Positions 18,649 to 28,300 of a stretch of DNA of 64,000 nt are shown here, one piece after another. Position 1 is the stretch's first letter; every line of letters starts with the position of its first letter. The DNA is from Allomuricauda ruestringensis DSM 13258 (lineage in GTDB: Bacteria > Bacteroidota > Bacteroidia > Flavobacteriales > Flavobacteriaceae). The position numbers and the translations under genes were made by a program. The notes beneath the pieces were generated by a model. The model did no database searches, was not told the origin of the DNA, and was given only the letters and a program-made list of their open reading frames with translations. The stretch is from the NCBI RefSeq assembly GCF_000224085.1, contig NC_015945.1, positions 879,501-943,500 on the forward strand, given 5' to 3'.

Positions 18649-20364
18649 ATGAAAAAAATATCAAATATACTAAGTCTCGTAATCGCTGCACTGACAGTTA
18701 TGTTGGGCTGTGAGACCACATCCTTGGATGTTGTGGAGAGTCCGAATGCATTAAACCCTTCGCAGGCAAGCGTTGATTTCTTTCTGAATCAAATACAACT
18801 CATGACCGCGCAAATCCATTCCGGTGAAGAGGGGCGCGCCGAAAACGGCCTCAGTCAATTTGGAATGGAACCGGTAAGAATGCAACACGGGTTTGGCCCA
18901 ACGTATCGTGAAAGTTATGACCCGTCAGATTTTGATAGAGTTTGGGACAATGTTTACGCAAGGGCATTGATCGATATCAGAACCATGAACCCCTTGGCAG
19001 ATGAAGCTGGCCAATACACCCATATTGCCATTGGGCAAATTTTGGAAGCCTATATCATGATGTCCATGGTGGATTTCTTCGGAGATGTACCCTATTCGGA
19101 AGCAGTATCTGGCGGTGAAGGCATCCTAAACCCCACCGTGGATTCAGGAGCCTCCATTTACCAAGCAGCAGACCAACTTTTAGTCGATGCCATTGCCAAC
19201 CTGAATAAAGATGAGACGTCCTTACCGTCCAATGACCTTTTTTACGACGGTAACGAAAGTCAATGGAGAAAAGTCGCCAATACCATGCGATTGAAACTAT
19301 ACCTGCAAACGCGTTTGGCCAGTGCCGATGGGTTTGGAGCATCCGTTTCTACCTCTCGCATCAACGAGTTGATCAGTGGAAACCAGTTGATTTTGAATCC
19401 TTCCGATGATTTCTTGTTCCAATGGGGCACCAACAATGCCTCCCCAGATAGTAGACATCCTTATTTTGATGCCAACTACGATGGCGCAGGGCCAAGTTCG
19501 GATTTTTATACCTGTAACTATTATATGGATCTGATGGCCAATCAGTATGGTGATCCAGACCCAAGAATACGGTACTACTTTTACCGACAACAATCGGATT
19601 TTTCAGGTGCCGATGTTGTTACCAAAGAATGCGTTACGGAAATATCTCTTCCTGCTTGGTGGGATTCTTCACAACCTTATTGCTTAGTGCCCGCAACCAA
19701 TGGTTTAAGCGGATATTGGGGAAGAAACCACTTGGATGATGATGGAATTCCACCAGATGATGCCTTTAGAACATTGCATGGTACATACCCTGTTGGTGGA
19801 CCGTTTGATGATGACTCATTTAGAAATGTATCCGGTTCCGGAGCTATAAATGAAGGTTTGGTAGGAGCCGGTATTTCACCCATTCTAATGTCCTCCTACA
19901 CCTATTTTATGTTGGCCGAAGCAGCGTTGACATTGAACACCACAGGAAATGCTCGGGACTACTTGGAAACAGGAATCAGACAGTCCATAAGCACCGTGGT
20001 CGATTTTGGAGCATCTTTGGCAAGTGGCACGGGATACGAACCCACCTCAACGGCTATCGACGATCATATAGCGGAAATATTGGCCAATTATGATGCCGGG
20101 GATAATACGGACAAGCTCCGCATTATTGTAGAGCAATACTTTATAGCATTGTGGTGCAACGGAATCGAAGCTTATAACACCTACAGAAGATCCGGTCAAC
20201 CGGATAACCTTACTCCTGCTTTTACCACCAACGACCCGGGGCCGTTCCTAAGATCTATGTGGTATTCGCAGACCGCAGCGGACAGCAATACGAACATTAC
20301 ACAGAAAAGTGCCCCTAGCACTCCTGTGTTCTGGGACACCAACCCTGACGGATTCGTTGATTGA
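18649..20364 (+). CDS. SusD/RagB-family nutrient-binding lipoprotein
   Basis: A 571-residue surface lipoprotein that forms the lid of the SusC transporter. The signal peptide ends in a lipobox (MLG-C, Cys21). The N-terminal helical part has the SusD-like pattern (YARALIDIRTMNPLADEAGQ, YTHIAIGQILEAYIMMSMVD, FFGDVPYSEA) and the later QWRKVANTMRLKLYLQTRLA helix; this suggests the SusD-like_2 branch. C-terminal IVEQYFIALWCNGIEAYNTYRRSG is also typical. It starts 30 bases after susC and is followed 23 bases later by another lipoprotein gene. Together they form one operon. Confidence 0.95.
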   Translation: MKKISNILSLVIAALTVMLGCETTSLDVVESPNALNPSQASVDFFLNQIQLMTAQIHSGEEGRAENGLSQFGMEPVRMQHGFGPTYRESYDPSDFDRVWDNVYARALIDIRTMNPLADEAGQYTHIAIGQILEAYIMMSMVDFFGDVPYSEAVSGGEGILNPTVDSGASIYQAADQLLVDAIANLNKDETSLPSNDLFYDGNESQWRKVANTMRLKLYLQTRLASADGFGASVSTSRINELISGNQLILNPSDDFLFQWGTNNASPDSRHPYFDANYDGAGPSSDFYTCNYYMDLMANQYGDPDPRIRYYFYRQQSDFSGADVVTKECVTEISLPAWWDSSQPYCLVPATNGLSGYWGRNHLDDDGIPPDDAFRTLHGTYPVGGPFDDDSFRNVSGSGAINEGLVGAGISPILMSSYTYFMLAEAALTLNTTGNARDYLETGIRQSISTVVDFGASLASGTGYEPTSTAIDDHIAEILANYDAGDNTDKLRIIVEQYFIALWCNGIEAYNTYRRSGQPDNLTPAFTTNDPGPFLRSMWYSQTAADSNTNITQKSAPSTPVFWDTNPDGFVD

Positions 20365-20387
20365 TTTAAAACTAAAAAACAATACAG

Positions 20388-21188
20388 ATGAAAAGTAATT
20401 TTAAATATATATTCGGTCTTGTTCTCCTGATCTTGGGAATTGCAGCCTGCGAGGACAACGACAAAAATCCGATCAATGTTTTTGAACTGGAAGATTCAGC
20501 TGCTCCTTATGTTAGGATTTCGTTGGATGAGACCATTGTTGCGAAAGGCGACTTGGCCAATTCCACCTTCTCAGGCACAGTTGATGACCCTAGCGACAAT
20601 GTGGCTTCGTGGGATTTAAGTGTAACCTTGGAATCGGGCGGGGTCTCCACCGATACAGTACCATTGGCAACAATAACGGAATTTCCAAGTGACATTTCCA
20701 TTCCCTATACCGATATCGCAAGCGCCCTGGGCATAACCGTTGATGATATTTCGGGAGGTGACTTTATCCGGTTTTTAGGCAAATCCACTGGAGTTGATGG
20801 TACGGAAACAACTGCAGAAAACTATAGTGCCACCGTAACCGGACAGCCAGAGCAGTTACAGGCCTTCAATTTTATAGTACTGGTTAAATGTTCCCCAATT
20901 TCCGGAACCACGGTTCCCGGGACTTGGGTGATCGATATGCAGGACCTTTATGGCGATGGTTGGGACGGTGCCTTTGTTACTTTTGAAATTGATGGCGTAA
21001 CTACGGACTATACTTTTACCGGAGGTGATGCAGCAACATTCAATGTGGACGTACCAGAAGGAACAAGCTCATTAGTAATTTCCTATACCAGTGGCGCTTT
21101 TGAAGAAGAACATGTTTACACTATTGAAACACCGGATGGCGAAGTACTGGGTCCTTTTGGCCCCAATCCGTCTCCCTGTATCAATTGA
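20388..21188 (+). CDS. susCD-linked lipoprotein of unknown fold
   Basis: A 266-residue protein with a lipoprotein signal ending AA-C (Cys21), placed where many glycan loci encode SusE/SusF-like surface binding proteins. I do not recognise a named family. The N-terminal half is beta-rich and acidic (SAAPYVRISLDETIVAKGDL). The C-terminal half, from about GTWVIDMQDLYGDGWDGAFV, has a WDGA-type beta-sandwich pattern seen in secreted proteins of Bacteroidota. It could bind glycan at the cell surface; this rests on position only. A strong terminator follows, ending the susC-susD-lipoprotein operon. Confidence 0.85.
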   Translation: MKSNFKYIFGLVLLILGIAACEDNDKNPINVFELEDSAAPYVRISLDETIVAKGDLANSTFSGTVDDPSDNVASWDLSVTLESGGVSTDTVPLATITEFPSDISIPYTDIASALGITVDDISGGDFIRFLGKSTGVDGTETTAENYSATVTGQPEQLQAFNFIVLVKCSPISGTTVPGTWVIDMQDLYGDGWDGAFVTFEIDGVTTDYTFTGGDAATFNVDVPEGTSSLVISYTSGAFEEEHVYTIETPDGEVLGPFGPNPSPCIN

Positions 21189-21209
21189 TTTTTACATATT
21201 GTTCAAATA

Positions 21210-21241
21210 AAGTCCCGATCCAATTGGATCGGGACTTTTTG
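21210..21241 (+). terminator. terminator of the susCD operon
   Basis: AAGTCCCGATCC/GGATCGGGACTT hairpin with T tail, 21 bases after the stop codon. Confidence 0.9.
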
Positions 21242-21270
21242 TTTTCAGCTTAAAAGTATTGAAATACGTC

Positions 21271-21291
21271 ATTCTGAATTTATTTCAGAAT
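21271..21291. repeat. half of a GTCATTC-type hairpin repeat
   Basis: ATTCTGAA/TTCAGAAT perfect inverted repeat preceded by CGTC. It resembles the first half of the composite elements at 48695 and 52325. Confidence 0.6.
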
Positions 21292-21331
21292 CTCATTATT
21301 CTGGTAAACAAATCATTATAAGAACCTAAAT

Positions 21332-21352
21332 CCTGCCCGTCCAGCAGGCAGG
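21332..21352. repeat. small inverted repeat CCTGCC/GGCAGG
   Basis: CCTGCCCGTCCAGCAGGCAGG is a short GC-rich hairpin of a type often scattered between genes in Bacteroidota. It lies in an AT-rich gap. Confidence 0.5.
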
Positions 21353-21662
21353 CAAGCTCAGGTTAATGAAAATAGATATTTTAGAACATTTTTTGTTTTT
21401 AGCCTAAAAAGGTTCATATAAATCGGGAATGGTACTTGTAGTTGAGGATTTCCGTAAAAAATGAACCATCCACGTACTTTTAGCGTATATAAAAAGTAAT
21501 CCTCATAACAGCCTTGAACCCAAAATATCTTTTCAAAAGTATTTGTTTCATTTTTTGAATGTATTTGAATTAGTCCAATCTCAAGGCTGTTTTGTTTCTT
21601 CCTCAGGTAATTCAAAATAGAATTAAGTAAAAATCCTTGCATCGCTTTCATGTCTTAGGACT
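21353..21662. other. AT-rich gap before the MFS gene
   Basis: About 310 bases with no well-supported gene. A 97-codon minus-strand frame (21651-21358) has no recognisable domain, no promoter box and AT-driven composition, so it is not called as a gene. Confidence 0.45.
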
Positions 21663-21670
21663 TACCTTTG
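21663..21670 (+). promoter_or_regulatory. -7 promoter box TACCTTTG of the MFS gene
   Basis: Exact TAnnTTTG match. It overlaps the most upstream possible start (TTG at 21668), so translation must begin further in, most likely at TTG 21689. A weak TTG at 21637 lies 23 bases upstream. Confidence 0.6.
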
Positions 21671-21688
21671 CGTTTTAAGAAAATAAGC

Positions 21689-22885
21689 TTGGACAACACT
21701 TCTCGATCAACCAATAAAAAAGCACTTTTATCTCTTGCCATTGGAGGTTTTGGCATAGGCCTTACCGAGTTCGTAATCATGGGAATTCTTCCCAACATTG
21801 CTGAATCCATGGAAATTTCCATACCTAAAGCAGGACATTTTATTGCCATTTACGCCTTGGGCGTGGTAATCGGTGCCCCTGTAATGGCTCGAATCACAAA
21901 CAACCTAAATCCTAAAAAGACTTTATTGTTCCTAATGTTGTGGTTTACGGTTTTCAACACCTTATCCGCGTTTTCCGGCAACTATTGGGTCATGATGCTA
22001 TTTCGGTTTTTATCTGGAATGCCGCATGGTGCCTTTTTTGGTATAGGTGCCGTAGTATCGGGATACTTGGCCAAACCGGGTAAAGCTGCCCAGGCCATGG
22101 CCATTATGTTTTCTGGATTGACCATCGCCAATATTTTGGGGGTTCCTTTGGGTACTTATATTGGACAGGAATTGCATTGGAGCTATTCGTTTATGTTGGT
22201 GGGCGTTGCAGGTATCGCCACCTTATCCAGTCTATATTTTTGGATGCCCAAAGAAGATTTGGAAGAAGTTGATGACCCAGATGCCAAAAGTGCATCCCCA
22301 GGTTTAAAAAATAAAAAACTATGGGCTTTGATTGCTCTGACTACTGTGGGGACCGGCGGCTTTTTTGCTTGGTACAGCTACATTGCCCCTTTAGTAATCT
22401 CTGTAACAAAACTGCCCGAAGCAAACGTAGGATATGTGATGATCGTGGCCGGGCTGGGAATGTTTTTCGGTAATTTTTTGGGGGCAAGGATGGTGGAAAC
22501 ATTCAATCCGGTAAAATCAGTGGTCATTAGCATGCTGTCTATGACAATCATCTTGACCCTTAACGCTCTTTTTGCCAGTAATGGTATTGCCATATTTGTC
22601 TTAAGCTTTTTTGTTGGGGTCATTACGTTTACAATCGCAGCACCTATTCAAATTGCAATAATAAAAGCCGCGAAGGGTGCAGAAAAATTAGGCTCTTCCA
22701 TGAACCAGAGTGCATTTAACATGGGGAATGCCTCGGGTGCTTATCTTGGTGGTCTGCCCATGGTTTTTGGTCTCGGGGTTAACTATGCCAGTGTTGTGGG
22801 GAGTATTTTGGCTTGCATTGGAGCCTGTATCGGAATTGCAATCCTATACCAAAAAAAGAAGAAAAAAGAACCCGTACATCCTTAG
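21689..22885 (+). CDS. MFS transporter, AraJ-like sugar/drug exporter family
   Basis: About 398 residues with twelve hydrophobic segments, of the DHA1 branch that includes E. coli AraJ and YdhP. The first membrane segment carries the branch signature GLTEFVIMGILPNIAESM, and MARITNNLNPKK marks the loop between segments 2 and 3. These carriers export sugars, nucleosides or drugs by proton antiport. No ATG precedes the first membrane segment. The frame can start at TTG 21668, but that codon lies within the -7 promoter box, so TTG 21689 (LDNTSRSTNKKALLSLAIGG) is chosen. It stands between the susCD operon and the GH16 gene but has its own promoter, so a part in glycan use is only possible. Confidence 0.85.
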   Translation: MDNTSRSTNKKALLSLAIGGFGIGLTEFVIMGILPNIAESMEISIPKAGHFIAIYALGVVIGAPVMARITNNLNPKKTLLFLMLWFTVFNTLSAFSGNYWVMMLFRFLSGMPHGAFFGIGAVVSGYLAKPGKAAQAMAIMFSGLTIANILGVPLGTYIGQELHWSYSFMLVGVAGIATLSSLYFWMPKEDLEEVDDPDAKSASPGLKNKKLWALIALTTVGTGGFFAWYSYIAPLVISVTKLPEANVGYVMIVAGLGMFFGNFLGARMVETFNPVKSVVISMLSMTIILTLNALFASNGIAIFVLSFFVGVITFTIAAPIQIAIIKAAKGAEKLGSSMNQSAFNMGNASGAYLGGLPMVFGLGVNYASVVGSILACIGACIGIAILYQKKKKKEPVHP

Positions 22886-22976
22886 TAGGGGTCTATCGTT
22901 CTTCTTTCTCTAACACAAAACTCTTTAAAATTCCTTTTTGTTTACTAGCTTTAGTTAATCATTAAAACTTTAGCTG

Positions 22977-23804
22977 TTGAGAATTCTTATCTTATTATTT
23001 ATTTTTACTGGATTGACCAGTTCAAATACAGATTTCAAAAACAAAAAGCAGGATAATAAATTTACTAACCTTGTTTTTTCGGATGAATTTGATAACCAAG
23101 GTAGTCCTGATGACCAAAAATGGCATCATCAGGTCATCCCCCCGAACAATGGTGGCTGGCACAATGATGAACTACAACACTACACGAACAGGGAAGAAAA
23201 TTCCTTTGTGAGCGATGGTTCCTTAAAAATAAAGGCCATCAAAGAACAATATTCGTACAACGGAAGTACAAAAGAATATACTTCTGCTAGATTGAATACC
23301 AAGTTTGCCTTTACCTACGGTCGGGCAGAAGTACGAGCCAAACTTCCAAGTGATGCAGGTACCTGGCCCGCTATTTGGACATTGGGTGCCAATGTAAACG
23401 AAACCGGAAATTATTTCGGGGACCAATACGGCAGCGTAGGCTGGCCTCTTTGTGGAGAGATTGACATTATGGAACAAACTGGTTGGGACAAAGGTAGTAC
23501 CATATCCCACTTTCATTGGGGCGACCTAAATACCGAGGAATATATGGATACTGGAGGCAAAACGACTGTTCCCAACGCATCCTCCGAATATCATATCTAT
23601 GCTATGGAATGGGATAGTGAAAGTATTAAGACCTATGTTGACGACACCTTGGTTTTTGAATTGCCCAACACCAATGACAAACCTTATAATCACGAACATT
23701 ATTTGATTCTGAACATTGCCATAGGCGGGAATTTAGGTGGTGATGTACCAAGCGGTTTTACAGAAGATACCTTTGAAATTGATTATGTAAGGATATATCA
23801 GTAG
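22977..23804 (+). CDS. glycoside hydrolase family 16 beta-glucanase (laminarinase-like)
   Basis: A 275-residue secreted enzyme. The GH16 active site EIDIME is present, with nucleophile Glu161, Asp163 and acid/base Glu166. Upstream are FSDEFD, WHNDELQHYT and GRAEVRAKLP, and downstream SEYHIYAMEWDSESIKTYVD, all as in bacterial beta-1,3- or 1,3-1,4-glucanases. The N-terminus MRILILLFIFTGLTSS is a signal peptide without a lipobox. The start is TTG at 22977: a TAG lies two codons upstream and the next Met is in the active site. The protein is one catalytic domain with no binding module or T9SS tail. It likely feeds oligosaccharides to the nearby SusCD pair. Confidence 0.93.
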   Translation: MRILILLFIFTGLTSSNTDFKNKKQDNKFTNLVFSDEFDNQGSPDDQKWHHQVIPPNNGGWHNDELQHYTNREENSFVSDGSLKIKAIKEQYSYNGSTKEYTSARLNTKFAFTYGRAEVRAKLPSDAGTWPAIWTLGANVNETGNYFGDQYGSVGWPLCGEIDIMEQTGWDKGSTISHFHWGDLNTEEYMDTGGKTTVPNASSEYHIYAMEWDSESIKTYVDDTLVFELPNTNDKPYNHEHYLILNIAIGGNLGGDVPSGFTEDTFEIDYVRIYQ

Positions 23805-23844
23805 CGCCTTAAAATTGATCAAAGAGAGTTAGACCCTTGGCTCT

Positions 23845-24027
23845 TTATTGCCCAAGTTCCTTAACATCAAAAAAAACAAGCTCCTGATTATTAAATTTTG
23901 CTGTGGCTTTTATTGGGTTGCAGCACACTTCACAATCTTCCACATAGGTTTGCTGTGGCACGGAACTATCCAACAGAAAGGATATTTCCTCCCAACAGTA
24001 AGGACATTGAAAAAAATGCTCGTACAT
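23845..24027 (-). CDS. CPXCG-motif cysteine-rich small protein
   Basis: A 60-residue protein with CPYC near the N-terminus and CEVCC around residues 33-37, the layout of the CPXCG (Cys-rich_CPXG) family. The four cysteines probably bind zinc. The function of the family is unknown. It starts three bases after the stop of the TolC-like gene, so it is the last gene of the efflux operon transcribed leftward. Confidence 0.85.
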   Translation of the reverse strand: MYEHFFQCPYCWEEISFLLDSSVPQQTYVEDCEVCCNPIKATAKFNNQELVFFDVKELGQ

Positions 24028-24030
24028 GGC

Positions 24031-25356
24031 TTAAAAATCTACATTGAGCAACTGGCCGCTAACTTGAAGCATTTGGAGTTCCGCTAATTTTGCATTGTAT
24101 TTGGCCTGACTTTTGGCCAGTTCCGCATTTAACAAGTTCAACTGGGCCTGCCTGAATTCTATTGAGGTTATTTGCCCAAGTTTGTAGCGCTCATCGGTAC
24201 GCTTAAAGTTGTTTTGGTTGGTCTGCAGGTTTTTCTCCTGAACCTCCAGTACGTACAACGCATTGGTATAGCTGTCCCAAGCATTGCGAATGTCCCTTTC
24301 TACTTCCAACCGTATCTGCTTTTTCGCAATCTCTTGATTTTTATAAGCTATTTTGGCATTCTTTATCCCGGTTATGGTGGTTCCGCCATCAAACAAATTC
24401 CATGTTAAGTTTATAGTTCCCGTAACCCCTGTAGAGGTATTTTGCAAAACAAAAGCCAGTGGACTATTGTTGTTGGACTCGTTCCAACCATAAGTTCCTG
24501 TCAATCCAATGGTAGGCAAATAACCGCTTTTGGCTACCCTAATATCGTTAAGTCCCATATTGATGTCCTTTTCTACAATTTGAAGCCTTACATTGTTCAT
24601 TTGGGCCTCATTGTACATATTTTCCATTTGAAGTCCAGGAACAAAAGTCACTGTAGTGTCCGCAGAAAATTGGGCAGATAGATTACGGTTAAGTATCAAA
24701 TTCAAATCCCTCATGGTATTTCTGAGCTGTTGCTTGGAGTTCAATAAATTAATGCTATCTGTGTTGATGTCCACTTCGGCATTCAACACATCCAATCCTG
24801 TATTCTGTCCATATTCGAATTGATATTGCGCCCTTTTCAATCTATCCTTGGAAATCTCCAACGCTTGCTCCAATGTTGCGGTATTTTCGGTAAGACGTGC
24901 TGCTTCATAATATACTGTAAACAACTGTAAAATGGTGTTTTCAATGGTTTGCCTGACCTCAAGCTCTGATTGTTCAGACCGTTCTTGAAAACTTTTGTAA
25001 TTATAATACCTTCCCAATCCGTCGAACAAAGTATAGTTTACATTAACCGCAGCACTATACCTTCTGGTTTCGGCCCCTTCTGCTGTACGGGTATCACCAT
25101 TGCCCAAAACTCCTTCAGAGTTTTGTTTATCAATACTTCCACTGGCATTTCCTGTTACCGATGGCAAATAGCCAGAGTTAAGGATATCGGCATTATTGTC
25201 ATCTATCAATTTGGTATTACGGGCCACTTTGATATCCAAATTGTTTTCCAAAATCAAATCAATGGCTTCCTGTTTGGTGAGTATTTGATCTTGGGCGTTA
25301 ACCATCGGACCAAAAAACAATAAAATCAGGGATACGGTATAAAAAATGCTTTTCAT
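24031..25356 (-). CDS. TolC-family outer membrane efflux protein
   Basis: A 441-residue outer-membrane channel with a signal peptide ending in VNAQ. The two long helical repeats typical of TolC are visible (LTKQEAIDLILENNLDIKVA; later QLNLLNAELAKSQAKYNAKL), with beta-strand regions between. It would carry substrate across the outer membrane for the RND pump encoded just upstream. Its ATG overlaps the pump stop codon by one base (TAATG), so the two are translationally coupled. Order in the operon is adaptor, pump, channel, CPXCG protein. Confidence 0.93.
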   Translation of the reverse strand: MKSIFYTVSLILLFFGPMVNAQDQILTKQEAIDLILENNLDIKVARNTKLIDDNNADILNSGYLPSVTGNASGSIDKQNSEGVLGNGDTRTAEGAETRRYSAAVNVNYTLFDGLGRYYNYKSFQERSEQSELEVRQTIENTILQLFTVYYEAARLTENTATLEQALEISKDRLKRAQYQFEYGQNTGLDVLNAEVDINTDSINLLNSKQQLRNTMRDLNLILNRNLSAQFSADTTVTFVPGLQMENMYNEAQMNNVRLQIVEKDINMGLNDIRVAKSGYLPTIGLTGTYGWNESNNNSPLAFVLQNTSTGVTGTINLTWNLFDGGTTITGIKNAKIAYKNQEIAKKQIRLEVERDIRNAWDSYTNALYVLEVQEKNLQTNQNNFKRTDERYKLGQITSIEFRQAQLNLLNAELAKSQAKYNAKLAELQMLQVSGQLLNVDF

Positions 25357-28300
25357 TATGTGGTCTCTTCTTCTACAACTTTTGTGGTTTCTTCTCCATT
25401 CTGAGAAACGTTTTTACTATCGGTTCCGTTTAAGGCAACACCAGCTGCTTTCATTTCTTCCTCTTCATGCTGTTCACGAATGGCTCGTTCCACTTCTTCG
25501 GACGTAACCTCTTCCCCGGTCCACAACTTTTTGGCCGCAACCTTTATATTGTTTCCAAAGGAAAGAAGCAAGGGCAGCATCAGCAAAGTCAAAATAGTGG
25601 CAAAACCAATTCCGTAAGCAATGGAAATAGCCATTGGCTTTAAAAATTGGGCTTGACGGCTTTTCTCCAAAAGCAATGGCGCCAGACCTGCAATTGTAGT
25701 AACCGAGGTCAAGAATATGGCCCTAAAACGGGAACGACCAGCTTGGTACAAGGCATCATCGAAATTCATCCCACTACGAAGATTAGTATTGAACTTGCCT
25801 ATTAGTACCAGTCCATCGTTTACCATAATTCCAATTAATGCAATAATCCCCAACATGGACAGGACGTTGATAGGAAAACCGTGCAACCAATGCCCCCATG
25901 CCACGGCGGTCAAGCTAAAGGGTACCATAAAAATCAATAATAACGGTTGACTTATGCTCCTAAAGGTGAAGGCTATAACAATAAAAATTAGAAACAATAC
26001 AATTGGCCCTACAAATCCTAAGGAACCGATCAATTTATTGGCCTCTCTGTTCTGTCCTTCATAAGATGGGCTTATTGATGGGTATTTGGCCAGAATTTCC
26101 GGCATTACCTCATTTCGTATCCACAGCATGGCATCGGTTCCGCTTGTAGTTTCCGGATCGGTTAAATCTGAAGATACTTGTATTTCCCTTCTTCCTTCCA
26201 AGTGATTGATGGCCACATCTCCCCTTTCAATGGTATAGCTTGCAATCTCTTTTAGGGGGATACGGTCTCCGCTGGGTGCCAAAATCCGCATTTCGTCCAA
26301 ATCTGAAATGGATGACCTGCCCTCCCTATCGTACCGGACCCAAACCCTAATTTCATCCTGCCCTCGTTGAAAACGTTGTGCCTGCGCTCCAAAGAAGCCA
26401 CCTCTAACCTGATTCATCACAGTTCTAAGGTCCAGGCCGAGCAAATAGGCATTTTCTTTAAGTTCCAAACGTATTTCCTTGATTCCGGCGGGGTCGTTAT
26501 CCGTTACATCCTTTAGGTTGGCATTTTCTTCCATCGCTTGTTTAAGCTCTTCTTTTGCTGCCTTGAGCTCGGTAATATTATTACCCAAAAGGGAAACCGA
26601 AACCGGACTACCACCAAAGTTACCTCCGGAGCCATAAATTAAACTCTCTACGCCAATAACGGGGCCCACAAGTTCACGAAGCCTAGTGGTCACCATATCG
26701 GAACGAATGCCATCGGGGCGTTCTTCACCGGGCAGTAGGTTTATCTCTAATTCAGCAGAAGAAGAACCTGGTCCCAAGTTCTTGATCATATTTACAAAAA
26801 GCATCTTATCCATGCCTTGCAAATATTGATCTGTGAGTTCCTGATTTACAATGTGTGCTTTTTCCTGAATAAGGCTTATAATGGAATCCGTTACCTTTTC
26901 GTTGGTACCATTGGGCATGGTAAGCTCTATGGATACCTGATCACTTGCAATTCTTGGGAAGAATGAAGTACGGATAACTCCTCCCCCAATAGATCCCAGA
27001 GTTAATGCCAAAGCCATAAAGAACAGGGCAAAGGTCAAAAATTTATAGTTCATCATAAAACGAAGGGCTGGACTATACCAGTTATCCCTCATGTAGTTCA
27101 TTAACCTATCGCCCATTCTATTGATAACCCTAAGTTTTGCAAAAATCTTTGCGATACCTGTTTTGGGTTTGGTGTTTTTAGGACGAAGGGCTTTGGAGTG
27201 TGCCAAGTGAGCGGGCAATATAATCAATGCTTCTACCAAGGACACCGCTAGGGTTAGAATTACAATCACGGACACCTCGCTAAAGAATTCACCGATACGG
27301 CTATCCAAGAAAAGGAAAATGGAAAAAGCCAAAATTGTGGTGATTATCGCCGAAATAATTGGCGGTATCACTTCCATGGTGCCATCCAAAGCGGCTTGTA
27401 CCGGAGATTTCCCGTTTTCATAATGTTGATAGATGTTCTCTGCGATCACAATTCCATCATCCACCAAAATACCGATAACGATAATCATCCCGAACAAGGA
27501 TAGAACGTTAATGGTAACGTTGAACATGGGGGCAAAAACGAACATTCCCAAAAATGCGATGGGAAGTCCAAAGGCTACCCAAAACGCCAATCGGGTATTT
27601 AAAAAGAGGGATAAAAACACCAATACCAAAATCATCCCTACGATTGCATTCTCCGTTAAAAGTTGGGTACGCTGTGTTAAAGTAGTGGAGCGGTCATCTA
27701 TAACATTCAACTGTACATTGGTATATTTTTCGTTGAATTCTTTAATGTACTGCCTAACTTTTTCTGCAGAGCCCATTAAATCCTCTGTATTTGTACTGGT
27801 GATGGTTATATTAACGGCCAACTCACCATCAAAATAGGAAGCATTGGGAGTCTCGGAAAACCTGTCCCGTATCGTAGCTACATCTTTTAAGCGTATGGTA
27901 CGGCCTGCTGCATCACCTCTAACTACGATATTGGAAAGCTCATCTCCATAATACGAACGGTTGTTGGCGCGTATCAGATATTCTTCGGTAACGGTTTTAA
28001 TATTACCTCCCGTTACCAAAATGTTTGCATTGGAAACGGCTTGCGCTACATCGGTAAAGGATAGGTTATAGGCCAAGAGACTATTCTCATCGACCGCAAT
28101 CTCGATTTCTTCATCTGGATAGCCCGCTATTTGTATCTGTGAGATTCCATCAATGGCCCTAAGGTCGTTTTCTATTTGGCGGCCAATTTGTTTTAAGGTC
28201 GCTAAAGGAATGTCCTTTCCACTTACGGCAAAACTTATGGTGGGCCTAACCGGTTCTTGCTTGGCAACGATCAAAGGTTCCATGCCTGTTGGAAAAGTCG

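Noticed and set aside
21358..21651. 97-codon minus-strand frame between the susCD operon and the MFS gene
   Set aside because: No recognisable domain, no promoter box or terminator, and AT-driven composition; likely chance.
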